64,000 nt of DNA from Bacteroidales bacterium (GTDB lineage Bacteria; Bacteroidota; Bacteroidia; Bacteroidales; UBA932), in NCBI GenBank assembly GCA_017400135.1, contig JAFPVJ010000024.1, positions 1-64,000 on the forward strand. Direction: 5' to 3'. A program made the position numbers and the translations under genes. The notes under the pieces are model-generated. The model ran no database searches, was not told the DNA's origin, and saw nothing but the letters and a program-made list of their open reading frames with translations. Below are positions 52,054 through 60,730 of the stretch, piece after piece (positions within the stretch are counted from its first letter, which is position 1; every line of letters starts with the position of its first letter).

Positions 52054-53682
52054 TTACAAAGTGACGCCGGACTTGAAGATCGCGATTTCGCGGATGCCGT
52101 TCTTTTCATTATTCACCTCTTCGCCGGAAGCGACGGAGAGCACCGTTTCGATGAAGCGTGCGGACACGCTCTCCATCGTTTCTTCCTCCGCCAGCACCCC
52201 GGCGTTGAAGTCGATCCAGCCGGGTTTGAGCGCCGCGAGGGCGGAATTGGTGGAGATCTTCATCGTCGGCACGAAACTGCCGAACGGAGTGCCGCGGCCC
52301 GTCGTGAAGAGCACGATCTGGCAGCCGGAAGCCGCCAGGGCCGTCGAAGCGACCAGGTCGTTGCCCGGGGCGCTCAGCAGGTTCAGGCCTTTCACGCGCA
52401 GGCGTTCGCCGTAGCGCAGCACGCCCCGCACGATGCTCTTACCGCATTTCTGCGTGCAGCCGAGGGACTTTTCCTCCAGCGTGGAGATGCCGCCGGCCTT
52501 GTTGCCCGGCGAGGGGTTCTCGTAAACCGGCATCCCCTGGCGCATGAAGTATTCCTTGAAATCGTTGATCAGGGAGACGGTCTGATCGAAGGTCTCCCGG
52601 TCCTGGCAGCGGTTCATCAAGATCGTTTCGGCGCCGAACATCTCCGGCACCTCGGTCAGTACGGTCGTGCCGCCCTGGGCGACGATCCAGTCGGAGAATA
52701 CGCCCAGCAGGGGGTTGGCCGTAATGCCGCTGAGCCCGTCCGAGCCGCCGCATTTCAGGCCCACCCGCAGTTCGCTGACGGGCACATCCTCGCGCTCGTC
52801 CTGCGAACAGACGGCGTAGATCTCCCGCAGCTGCTGCAGCCCATACTCGACCTCATCCTCCACCTGCTGGCAGACGAACATCCGCACGCGGCTTTCGTCC
52901 ACCGGCCCCACCAGGGCCCGGAACGCATCCAGCTGGTTGTTCTCGCAACCCAGGCTGACCACCAGCACGCCCCCCGCATTCGGGTGATGCACCATATCAG
53001 CCAGCACCGTCCGCGTATTCTCGTGATCCGCGCCCAGCTGCGAGCATCCGTAGTTGTGCGGGAACACAACTACGGTGAGGGGGCTCTGCCCCCTTACCCG
53101 CTCACTGCGCAAGGCTCCGTTCGCTACCCCCGCGGCTCCCGGCCTACCGACATCGCCTTCGGCTCCGTCCCGGCCTCCGCCGGGCGCGTTGGGACGCGCC
53201 TTCGCCTGCTGCGCAGACTCCAAACCCGCCGCACCACCACTTGCGCAAGCCAGTTCAGCCTGGAAGCGGCGCACGATCTCCTGGCAGATGCCATTCACGC
53301 AACCGACCGTCGGGATCACCCAGATCTCGTTGCGGATGCCCACCTGCCCGTCCGCACGCCGATACCCGCGGAACGTCCGCTGCACCGACGCCGGCGCGAT
53401 CTCCACCAGCGAAGGCTCGTAAGAATAGTCCAGCAAGCCCTCCAGGTTGGTCTTGACACACGAATGATCCACCACCGTACCGGCAGGCGCATCCGCCGTC
53501 ACGTGTCCGATGGGGAACCCGTACTTGATCACATCCTCCCCCGCCCGGAGGTCCCTCAGGACCACCTTGTGGCCCCGGGGGACATCCTTGAGGAGGGTTA
53601 CGCCTTCCACCTTCTCGCCGGCGCCCAGATCGGTCAGGGCCACGGCGACATTGTCGGAAGGATTGATCTTGATGAAACGCAT
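52054..53682 (-). CDS. uxaA: Altronate dehydratase with in-frame hairpin-cluster insertion
   Basis: The 542-residue enzyme dehydrates D-altronate to 2-keto-3-deoxygluconate. It starts with a SAF domain (IKINPSDNVAVALTDLGAGEKVEGVTL) and has GYRRADGQVGIRNEIWVIPTVGCVNG. The metal/catalytic region is HNYGCSQLGADHENTR, SLGCENNQLD, LKCGGSDGLSGITANPLLG. Between FQAELACAS (about residue 146) and HNYGCSQ (about 206) there are ~55 residues of Gly/Ala/Arg-rich sequence without family likeness, encoded by a run of perfect hairpins (53048-53200). The frame is intact. It is 8 bp downstream of the beta-helix lipoprotein gene. Confidence 0.9.
   Translation of the reverse strand: MRFIKINPSDNVAVALTDLGAGEKVEGVTLLKDVPRGHKVVLRDLRAGEDVIKYGFPIGHVTADAPAGTVVDHSCVKTNLEGLLDYSYEPSLVEIAPASVQRTFRGYRRADGQVGIRNEIWVIPTVGCVNGICQEIVRRFQAELACASGGAAGLESAQQAKARPNAPGGGRDGAEGDVGRPGAAGVANGALRSERVRGQSPLTVVVFPHNYGCSQLGADHENTRTVLADMVHHPNAGGVLVVSLGCENNQLDAFRALVGPVDESRVRMFVCQQVEDEVEYGLQQLREIYAVCSQDEREDVPVSELRVGLKCGGSDGLSGITANPLLGVFSDWIVAQGGTTVLTEVPEMFGAETILMNRCQDRETFDQTVSLINDFKEYFMRQGMPVYENPSPGNKAGGISTLEEKSLGCTQKCGKSIVRGVLRYGERLRVKGLNLLSAPGNDLVASTALAASGCQIVLFTTGRGTPFGSFVPTMKISTNSALAALKPGWIDFNAGVLAEEETMESVSARFIETVLSVASGEEVNNEKNGIREIAIFKSGVTL
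53048..53200. repeat. Hairpin cluster inserted in frame in uxaA
   Basis: CCGTAGTTGTG (53048-53058) and CACAACTACGG (53065-53075) form an 11-bp palindrome. GGGGGC-tct-GCCCCC (53079-53093), CCCGGC-ctcc-GCCGGG (53169-53184) and GGCGCGT-tggg-ACGCGCC (53183-53200) follow. The arm 53048-53058 encodes the native HNYG residues; the second arm is its inverted copy. Confidence 0.75.
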
Positions 53683-53690
53683 TGCAGAAT

Positions 53691-56600
53691 TTACTTTCTA
53701 GACTTCGTATAAGAAGGAGAAGACGAATTCCAGCGGGGATCACCCACGTCGGCCGCCTTCAGATCCGCATTCGTCAGGCGGAAGTTGAATTCCGCGGACG
53801 ACGTGCAGGGATCGGACTCAAGGACGGCGCCGCCCGTCGTGGCGACCTCCTGGCTGATGGCGCCGCCCCAGAAGGCGGGACCCACGTTGAAGAAGTAGTT
53901 GGACGACATCGTCGGGACGGTGGCTCCGCTCTTCGCCAGGATCGTCTTTTCACCGGTCAGGTTCAGGAAGAGGTTCTTCGTCACGTTGTACTTGGACGGA
54001 TCGGCCGCGCAGGAACGCACCCAAAGGAGACCATTGCCCGCATCGATGGAGCAGGCCGCGAAGGTGTTGTTGCTGATCGCGATACTGCCGGCGATTTCCT
54101 TGTCGCAACGGATGAAGTCGCGGCCGCCGTCGTAGAACGTGTTCTTGGACACGTTGATGGCGGTGTAGGCACCCTTGCGGATGTCGATCATGCCCTGGCC
54201 CGTGCCGAAGCCATGCACCAGGTTCTTCTCGAAGTCGAAGACGGCGATCTTGGAATCCGCGCCGTTGCCGTAGAACAGGCTCTTATTGTAGGCGAAGATA
54301 TCACAGCCGACGATCTTGATCTGGCTCATCTCCACCGCCTCGGCGATTTCGAATGCGTTGCCCATCGCTTTCTCCGCACCATTGAACTTGATATTCTCAG
54401 CGACGAAGGAAGTGGTACCCGCACCGAACTTGAAGCCGCCGATGATCTCGACGCTGCCGCTGCCGCTGAGGGACAGCGGGGCGGTCAGGGTGATGATGCC
54501 GCCCTCGGAGAGCTCGCGCAGGTCGTAGGTACCCGCCTTCAGGGTGAGGGCGGTCTTGCCCGCGTCAAGGGCGTTGGACAGCTCGGTCACGGAAGCGACG
54601 GTCAGTTCGGAAGAGGTCTGGCCGGCATTCGGGTTCCAGCGGGCGGCGCCCACGTTGGAGGCCATGCAGAGGGCGTCCACGAGCGTGTAGTCGCCGTTCG
54701 CGGCATCCTTGACCGGATCGCCGGAAAGGATGACACCGCCGTTGGCGAGGGCCACTTCCTGGTTGATCATGCCGGTCCAGAACTTCTCGGCCGTGCAGTT
54801 GTAGAAGAAATTGCCCGCCACGGCCGTCGGTACGGTGATACCGCTGGCCTTGGAAAGCATATTGTTCTCGCCGTTCTCATTGAGGAACAGGTTGTTCTTG
54901 AACACATAGCTCTCCGGCGTGGAACGGACATAGAGGATACCGTTGCCGTTGTTGAGCGTGACACCGTCGAAGGTGTTGTTCACGATGTTGACGGCTCCGG
55001 TCACCTTGCCCGCGTCGGCGCGGATGAAGTCACGACCGCCCACGACGGTGCAGTTCTCGACCGTCACCACGCTATAGGCACCCTTGCGGATGTCGATCGT
55101 GCCCTGTCCGCCGCCGAGTGCGCTCATCATTACGTTGCTGAGCACCACGGCCTGGAAGGAAGAGCCGTCGCCATTGCCGTACAGCAGGCTCTTCTTCACG
55201 TGGCTGACGTCGCAGTTCCGGACGGTGAGGTTGTTCACCACGGAGGCGGCGCCCACGTTGATCAGGTTGTTGGTGTCATCACCGACGATCGTGAGGTTCT
55301 CGATGAGGATGTTGCCCAACTCGCCTTCGGCCAGGTCGAACTGGCTGACCTTGATGGAGGCGCCGGGCTCGCCGCTCAGGTGCATGCCGGCCGTCAGCGT
55401 GACGTTCGCAGCGCTGAGGTCGTATTCGCCGGCGGCGAACTTGATGTCGGTCTTGCCGGCATCGACCGCGGCCTGGAACTCATCGACGGAAGCGACGGTC
55501 ATCGCGGCGCCGTCCGACGGAGGAACCACGGAAGGATTCCACTTCGGGGCGCCCACGCCGGCGCTCATCACCACCGCGTTCACGAGGGTGAAGTCATTCT
55601 CCGCGGCGTTCTTGACGGGATTGACGGTGAGCAGGACACCCTGTCCGCCCAGCGCCTCTTCCTTGTCCATGATGCCGGTGAAGAAGACGTCGTCGTTGCA
55701 GTCATAATAGTAGTTGCGGACCATCTTCGGGACCTTGGCGCCGGACTTGCCGATCACGGTGCCGGAGGTCATGCCGAGCAGCAGGTTCTTTTCGACCTTG
55801 TAGTCGGAGACATTGGCACGCACGTAGAAGATACCGTTGCCGTTCTTCGAGGTATTGAGGTTGTACATGGTATTGTTGCCCACATACACCGTCGGGATCG
55901 TGCAAGGTGCGTCGATGCGCAGGAAGTCGCGGCCCTTCGTCAGGGTGGATTCGATCAGGCGGAAGCTGCCGTAGCTGCCGTTGCGCAGGTCGAACATGCC
56001 CTGGCCGGTGCCGTGGTCATACACCTCGATGCCCTGGAAGAGGATATCACCGATGTTGAACTTGTCGGCCGTGTTGGAAGCGTAGATGACGCTCTTGGCG
56101 AAGCCCGTGATGACCGTGTTCTTCACGGTGACGCTGCTGGCCGTCACACCTTCGGCATTGTCCAGGTCGATGAACACGCCCTGGCCGGCCGCGTCGACGG
56201 TGAGGCCCTCGAGACTGAAGTCGCCCACTTCGGCGCCGCTCAGCTTGAAGGCACCCTTGACGACGGCACCGTTCTGGCCCTTGAGGGCGAGCGGGGCGGT
56301 GACCGTCAGCACGCCGCCGAGGTCGTATTCACCCGGAGCGAGGGTGATAGCGCTCTTGCCCGCCGCGATGGCGGACATCAACTGGTCGATGTTGGTGACG
56401 ATCAGTTCCTCGCCTTCGTCACCGCCGCCCTTCGGCAGCACCGCGAAGGCGGCCACGCCGGCCGCGGATTCGGTGTTGTAGATATCGCCGGAGGCAGGGT
56501 TGGCGTACACCTCGACGGTGTAGCTGCCCGCGTCGAGCATACCGGTGGTCGTGCCGCCGATCACATACTCGGTACCTTCGGACACCGTGTTGGACTTGCC

Positions 56601-58865
56601 CTTGAAGACGACGGAATAGCTTCCGGCACCCTCGACGGGATCCCAGGAAACCACGATATCAGCCGCTTCGCCAGCCGTGATGGAGGAAGGATCCGCCTTC
56701 GGAGCCGGGGTCGGGAGAGCCGTGTTGACCGGCGTCACATCCGTGGACCAGGCCAGCTTCTCGAGACTGACAGGGCCGGACGGGAAGATGTAGACCAGGG
56801 ATTCCCCAACGATGGAAGTGATGAGGATCTTCTGGGCGTTGTCCATGTCGGAGAGTGCGGAGACACCGCCCTTGAGGGCGATCTCGCTGCCGTCGACAGG
56901 GCCGACACCGATCACAAGATGATTGCCCAGGGACTCGGGATCCGCCGCCTTGATCAGGAGCGAACCGGGACCGTCGACCTTGAAGGCCAGATATCCGGCC
57001 GCAGGCACGCCCGCACGATTGGTGACGGCGGGAGCCTGGAAGTTGAGCATACCGTCCTTGCAGACGATGGGAGTGGTCTCGGAACCGCTGATGAACAGGT
57101 CGTCGCGGACCATTTCTTTCTTGATGGTGCCGGAGAAGTACTTGGCGTTGCCGAGATTCCAGGTCTTGTTGCCCTCGATCAAAGCGAGCGTCAGGTCCTC
57201 AGGCTCTTCGACGAACGGAGTCCACCACTTGGGAGCGCCAACCTTCTTGTCCGCAATCTCGCTGTCGGGAAGCAGGTTGAAGAAACCGCCCGGAGCGTTG
57301 TAGCAAGGATCTGCGCCGAGGATGGTCCCGGCCGCGTTCGCCTGCGTGAAGTTGGCGGTGAAGTAGGTCAGGCTGCCGTCATCGGCAACAGGCAGGTTGT
57401 AGAACCAGTTGTTGGCCGCGGCCACGCCCATGTCGGACGCAGGAACGTATTTGACGTTCGCGCCGGCGAGGACGGCCTTGCCGGTCATGTTGAGGAACAG
57501 GTTGTTCTTGAAGGAGAAGGAACCCGGGGTGATCTGCAGGCCGAACACACCGGCATTGTTGGCGTTGTCGACGAAGTTCAGGTTCTGCAGGGTGTTGTTC
57601 TCGAACACGAGGGCCCCCAGGGAACCGGCATCGAAGCGGATGAAGGTACGCATGCCCTGCCAGATCGTATTGCCGATGAACTTCAGGCTCTCGACCGTCG
57701 TAGCCTGGCGGATGTCGAACACGTCGCCGCCCACGGTGCCGTCGGTGTTGATGTCATGGATGTCGCAGCTGTCGTACAGGACGTTGCCCAGCACCATGTT
57801 GTTGCCCCATTCGTAGATGAGACCCTTGGTGTAGTTGGCGATGACGCAGTTCTTGTAGGTGATGTTGCCGATGTTCTTGTCCTTGACGGTACCGCCGTTC
57901 TTGTTCTGGATGGCGAAGCCGAAGCCGGACGGAGAAGTGGCGGTGGGACCGCCGTCGAACTCGACGCCCTCGAAATACAGGTCGGCGCCCGGCGTCCAGG
58001 CGTCGGTGAAGTGGAATTCACCCTGCACGACGGGCTTGGAACCGTCTGCGGCACCCTCACCGAGGAGGGTGAAGCCGTTGGAGATGTCCAGCGCCTCGAT
58101 GTCGTACGGAGAACCTTCCATCTTGAGGAGGATCTTCGCACCGGGGGTCTTGACCGCATTCAGGAGAGCATCCAGGGAGGACACTTCCGTGGTACCGTTG
58201 ACGTCGGGCGTGGTCCAGGCATCCACCTGGCCGCGGGCGGCGCTCAGATAGTAGAGCGTGAAGACATATTCGGTCGAAGGGTTCAGGCCGTCGATGACAG
58301 CCGCAGCCCCTGCGATCTCATCGGCGCTCAGCGTGTGGCTGCCGAGGGCGTCCTCGCCGGGAAGGGCATATTCGATACGGTCCACTTCGGCGAAGTCGGC
58401 CACGTCCCTGGACCAGGCCAGGGCGACGGAAGCCGCGCTGCGGTCCGTCACTTTCAGGAACAGGTTGTCCTTGACGGCGAAGGTCTTGAAGGACTTCTCA
58501 TATACCGCAATCTTGGAAGGCTGTTTCGTGTCGGAGAAGGCTTGAACCGTGAAATAGTAGGTTTTGTCCGCATCCAGTTTCTTCTGGAGCGGAACGGACG
58601 AAGGAGCGACCGTCTCGCTGAGATACTCGGAGGTCATGGCTGCGTCCGTATAGACGACGAGCTGGTAGCTGTCCGCGTCCTTGGTGACATCCCAGATAAA
58701 GGTGACGACGTCGCCGAGGGAAGAGTTCACGCGGGCGTTCAGGCCCATCGGCTGCAGGCAGCGGGCCAGATCCATCTCGGTGATCTCCTCGAAGGCGTCC
58801 TGCTTGCAGGAAGCCAGCGAGACAAGGGTCAGTAAAGCCAGGACGGCATATTTGATCTTTCTCAT
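53691..58865 (-). CDS. Giant PUL lipoprotein with four beta-helix modules
   Basis: The 1724-residue protein starts MRKIKYAVLALLTLVSLASC (lipidated Cys20); an open frame 13 codons upstream lacks a signal. An FnIII-like region (residues ~25-220) leads in. Four modules of DUF4957/DUF5123-like right-handed beta-helix follow, at about 58190-57190, 56410-55500, 55500-54600 and 54600-53700. Each opens with a helix like SVDEFQAAVDAGKT plus GEYDL, runs through GQGxxDIRKGAY, GRDFIR and LFLN motifs, and ends VGxPxWNP. A second FnIII-like domain (about 56760-56420) lies between modules 1 and 2. Such proteins resemble pectate-lyase-like folds, but I see no catalytic residues. A surface glycan-binding protein in the SusE/F position is likely. 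uxaA follows 8 bp on. Confidence 0.85.
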   Translation of the reverse strand: MRKIKYAVLALLTLVSLASCKQDAFEEITEMDLARCLQPMGLNARVNSSLGDVVTFIWDVTKDADSYQLVVYTDAAMTSEYLSETVAPSSVPLQKKLDADKTYYFTVQAFSDTKQPSKIAVYEKSFKTFAVKDNLFLKVTDRSAASVALAWSRDVADFAEVDRIEYALPGEDALGSHTLSADEIAGAAAVIDGLNPSTEYVFTLYYLSAARGQVDAWTTPDVNGTTEVSSLDALLNAVKTPGAKILLKMEGSPYDIEALDISNGFTLLGEGAADGSKPVVQGEFHFTDAWTPGADLYFEGVEFDGGPTATSPSGFGFAIQNKNGGTVKDKNIGNITYKNCVIANYTKGLIYEWGNNMVLGNVLYDSCDIHDINTDGTVGGDVFDIRQATTVESLKFIGNTIWQGMRTFIRFDAGSLGALVFENNTLQNLNFVDNANNAGVFGLQITPGSFSFKNNLFLNMTGKAVLAGANVKYVPASDMGVAAANNWFYNLPVADDGSLTYFTANFTQANAAGTILGADPCYNAPGGFFNLLPDSEIADKKVGAPKWWTPFVEEPEDLTLALIEGNKTWNLGNAKYFSGTIKKEMVRDDLFISGSETTPIVCKDGMLNFQAPAVTNRAGVPAAGYLAFKVDGPGSLLIKAADPESLGNHLVIGVGPVDGSEIALKGGVSALSDMDNAQKILITSIVGESLVYIFPSGPVSLEKLAWSTDVTPVNTALPTPAPKADPSSITAGEAADIVVSWDPVEGAGSYSVVFKGKSNTVSEGTEYVIGGTTTGMLDAGSYTVEVYANPASGDIYNTESAAGVAAFAVLPKGGGDEGEELIVTNIDQLMSAIAAGKSAITLAPGEYDLGGVLTVTAPLALKGQNGAVVKGAFKLSGAEVGDFSLEGLTVDAAGQGVFIDLDNAEGVTASSVTVKNTVITGFAKSVIYASNTADKFNIGDILFQGIEVYDHGTGQGMFDLRNGSYGSFRLIESTLTKGRDFLRIDAPCTIPTVYVGNNTMYNLNTSKNGNGIFYVRANVSDYKVEKNLLLGMTSGTVIGKSGAKVPKMVRNYYYDCNDDVFFTGIMDKEEALGGQGVLLTVNPVKNAAENDFTLVNAVVMSAGVGAPKWNPSVVPPSDGAAMTVASVDEFQAAVDAGKTDIKFAAGEYDLSAANVTLTAGMHLSGEPGASIKVSQFDLAEGELGNILIENLTIVGDDTNNLINVGAASVVNNLTVRNCDVSHVKKSLLYGNGDGSSFQAVVLSNVMMSALGGGQGTIDIRKGAYSVVTVENCTVVGGRDFIRADAGKVTGAVNIVNNTFDGVTLNNGNGILYVRSTPESYVFKNNLFLNENGENNMLSKASGITVPTAVAGNFFYNCTAEKFWTGMINQEVALANGGVILSGDPVKDAANGDYTLVDALCMASNVGAARWNPNAGQTSSELTVASVTELSNALDAGKTALTLKAGTYDLRELSEGGIITLTAPLSLSGSGSVEIIGGFKFGAGTTSFVAENIKFNGAEKAMGNAFEIAEAVEMSQIKIVGCDIFAYNKSLFYGNGADSKIAVFDFEKNLVHGFGTGQGMIDIRKGAYTAINVSKNTFYDGGRDFIRCDKEIAGSIAISNNTFAACSIDAGNGLLWVRSCAADPSKYNVTKNLFLNLTGEKTILAKSGATVPTMSSNYFFNVGPAFWGGAISQEVATTGGAVLESDPCTSSAEFNFRLTNADLKAADVGDPRWNSSSPSYTKSRK

Positions 58866-58878
58866 AACTGTCGGTGTA

Positions 58879-60714
58879 TTAAATGCTGTCATAGCCGTAG
58901 TCATTCTTGATGTGACCCTGGCTGTTGGTCATCGTATCGTTGAAGATCGGCCAGAACATGTGCTGCTCGGGATCGCTGACATAGATGCCGCGGATCCGGT
59001 CCGTATAGAAACCCGTCTTCTTGGCATCGTCAAACTTGGTGACGTAGGCGGTGGACACCTCGGCACCCTTCGGGACTTCGTCTCCGGAAGCGACGAAATG
59101 GATGTCGATGGACTTCGCATCCTCCGCTTCCGTGTAATAGATGTCACCGGTCAGGGAAGCATAGTCGCCCTGCAGGTCGCGGAGGGCAAGCATGTCCTCG
59201 ACGGCCGCATCCAGCTTGGTCCTCAGGAGGTTCCAGCGGATAAGGTCGGCCTTGCGGAGGAATTCGCCGCAGAACTCGAGTGCGCGCTCGTCCACGATGG
59301 CGTTGAACATGTCCTCCTGGCTGGTGATACCGGCCAGATAGGCTGCCGCCTCATTCTCACCGCAGGCGCGGGCCCGGACCGGCTCGAAGTAACGCTTCGC
59401 CTTGGCCAGGTCGTTGCCGCCCTCGGCGGCGTTGGCCAGTTCGGCGGCCATCAGAAGGATGTCGGCATAACGCATCACGACCGGCTTGATGCCGTCGTCA
59501 TTGCCACCCGTATAAGGCTGCGCGTCCATCCATTCGAAACGGTATTTGCCGAAGAACCACTTGCCAATTCCGGCAGGCTCGATGGTGTTGTCCTTGTTCC
59601 ACTTGTAGTTCACACAAGTGATATCCCGGCGCTGGTCGCCCGCACCGTACTTGAAGTACATCGTCGGGAGCGGACCCGCATCGCCGCCGCGGCTGACGCC
59701 GTTGGAAATGCTGGCGCCCTCGGAAGAGATGGCGAAAGTGAAGTTCCAGCGGCCGCGGCCGGCGCCGAACGGAATCACGAAGAGCGTCTCCTCGCCCGGA
59801 CCGGCAGTCAGGTTGTTCATGTTGTTGAACTTGTACCAGTAGTCACGCAGGTTGCTTTCCAGCGAGGCGTGGCCTATGGCATCCTCCAGGTAACGGAGGG
59901 CCTTGGGATACAGGACGGACTTCTGGAGCTCGGGATCGTTGGTAAGACGGATGGTGCCCAGGTCGCCGGTTCCCACCTTGCCGTCATCGGGACGGATGGC
60001 ATAACCGGAGGCGGCCATCGCAATGCGGGCGTACAGGCCTTCGGCGAACACCTTGTTGATGCGGTCCGTGCGGGAAGTGGCGGCGGTGGCTCCCGGATAA
60101 GGGAGATAAGGGATCGCCTCTTCCAGGTCGCTCAGGATCTGCTTGTAGATGACATCCCGGCTTTCCTTGTCCGCATAGATGGTCTCGGAAGTAAGGGACT
60201 CGAAACGGGCGGGGACGTCACCCCAGGCCTTGGTCAGGTCATAGTAAATCATCGCCCGGAGCGTGAGCGCTTCGCCGAGGAGATAGGCCATGTCCGCCTC
60301 TTCGGTCACCTTGCCGTATTCGCGAAGGCCTTCGATGACCAGATTGGCACGCTCGATGCCCATGTACATCAGCGGGAAGGGCCCGTTGGAAAGATTCAGC
60401 TGACTGTTGTTGGGCTGGCAGTCATACGCTGCGATATCGGATTTCCCGTCACCGGGCTTATAGGTATTGTACCATTCGACATCCGTATTGAAACCGTACC
60501 AGGGCAGGAAACGACCGCGGTAGGAGTTCACTTCGCAGAAGGCCTCGGTGATGCCGAAAATCGTTCCTTCCGCCAGCGCATAGTTGGAATACACGGTGGA
60601 CGCATCGAAGGCAGACGAAGATTCGGAATCCAGGAATTTGTCGCAGGAAACCACGCCCGACAGAAGCATTGCAGCAGCAATAAGGTAGAATATCTTTTTC
60701 ATATATGCTTTCAT
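58879..60714 (-). CDS. SusD/RagB-family glycan-binding lipoprotein
   Basis: The 611-residue outer-membrane lipoprotein (signal LLSGVVSC) has the SusD TPR-like layout. DKFLDSESSSAFDASTVYSNYALAEGTIFGITEAF opens it, followed by MYMGIERANLVIEGLREYG, ALTLRAMIYYDLTKAWGDVPAR, the R-Y-A-D-I-L-L-M-A-E-L-A-N motif VMRYADILLMAAELAN, and ERALEFCGEFLRKADLIRWNLL. It caps the SusC transporter and delivers glycan to it. Translation may start at the second Met (60702). It lies 16 bp after susC and 13 bp before the beta-helix gene. Confidence 0.93.
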   Translation of the reverse strand: MKAYMKKIFYLIAAAMLLSGVVSCDKFLDSESSSAFDASTVYSNYALAEGTIFGITEAFCEVNSYRGRFLPWYGFNTDVEWYNTYKPGDGKSDIAAYDCQPNNSQLNLSNGPFPLMYMGIERANLVIEGLREYGKVTEEADMAYLLGEALTLRAMIYYDLTKAWGDVPARFESLTSETIYADKESRDVIYKQILSDLEEAIPYLPYPGATAATSRTDRINKVFAEGLYARIAMAASGYAIRPDDGKVGTGDLGTIRLTNDPELQKSVLYPKALRYLEDAIGHASLESNLRDYWYKFNNMNNLTAGPGEETLFVIPFGAGRGRWNFTFAISSEGASISNGVSRGGDAGPLPTMYFKYGAGDQRRDITCVNYKWNKDNTIEPAGIGKWFFGKYRFEWMDAQPYTGGNDDGIKPVVMRYADILLMAAELANAAEGGNDLAKAKRYFEPVRARACGENEAAAYLAGITSQEDMFNAIVDERALEFCGEFLRKADLIRWNLLRTKLDAAVEDMLALRDLQGDYASLTGDIYYTEAEDAKSIDIHFVASGDEVPKGAEVSTAYVTKFDDAKKTGFYTDRIRGIYVSDPEQHMFWPIFNDTMTNSQGHIKNDYGYDSI

Positions 60715-60730
60715 TTCTGTGGGTCAACGA

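Noticed and set aside
53682..58835. Plus-strand open frame of 1717 codons opposite the beta-helix gene
   Set aside because: It mirrors the real minus-strand lipoprotein. Low stop-codon frequency in G+C-rich DNA with this codon use keeps the complement open; there is no signal, domain or start context.
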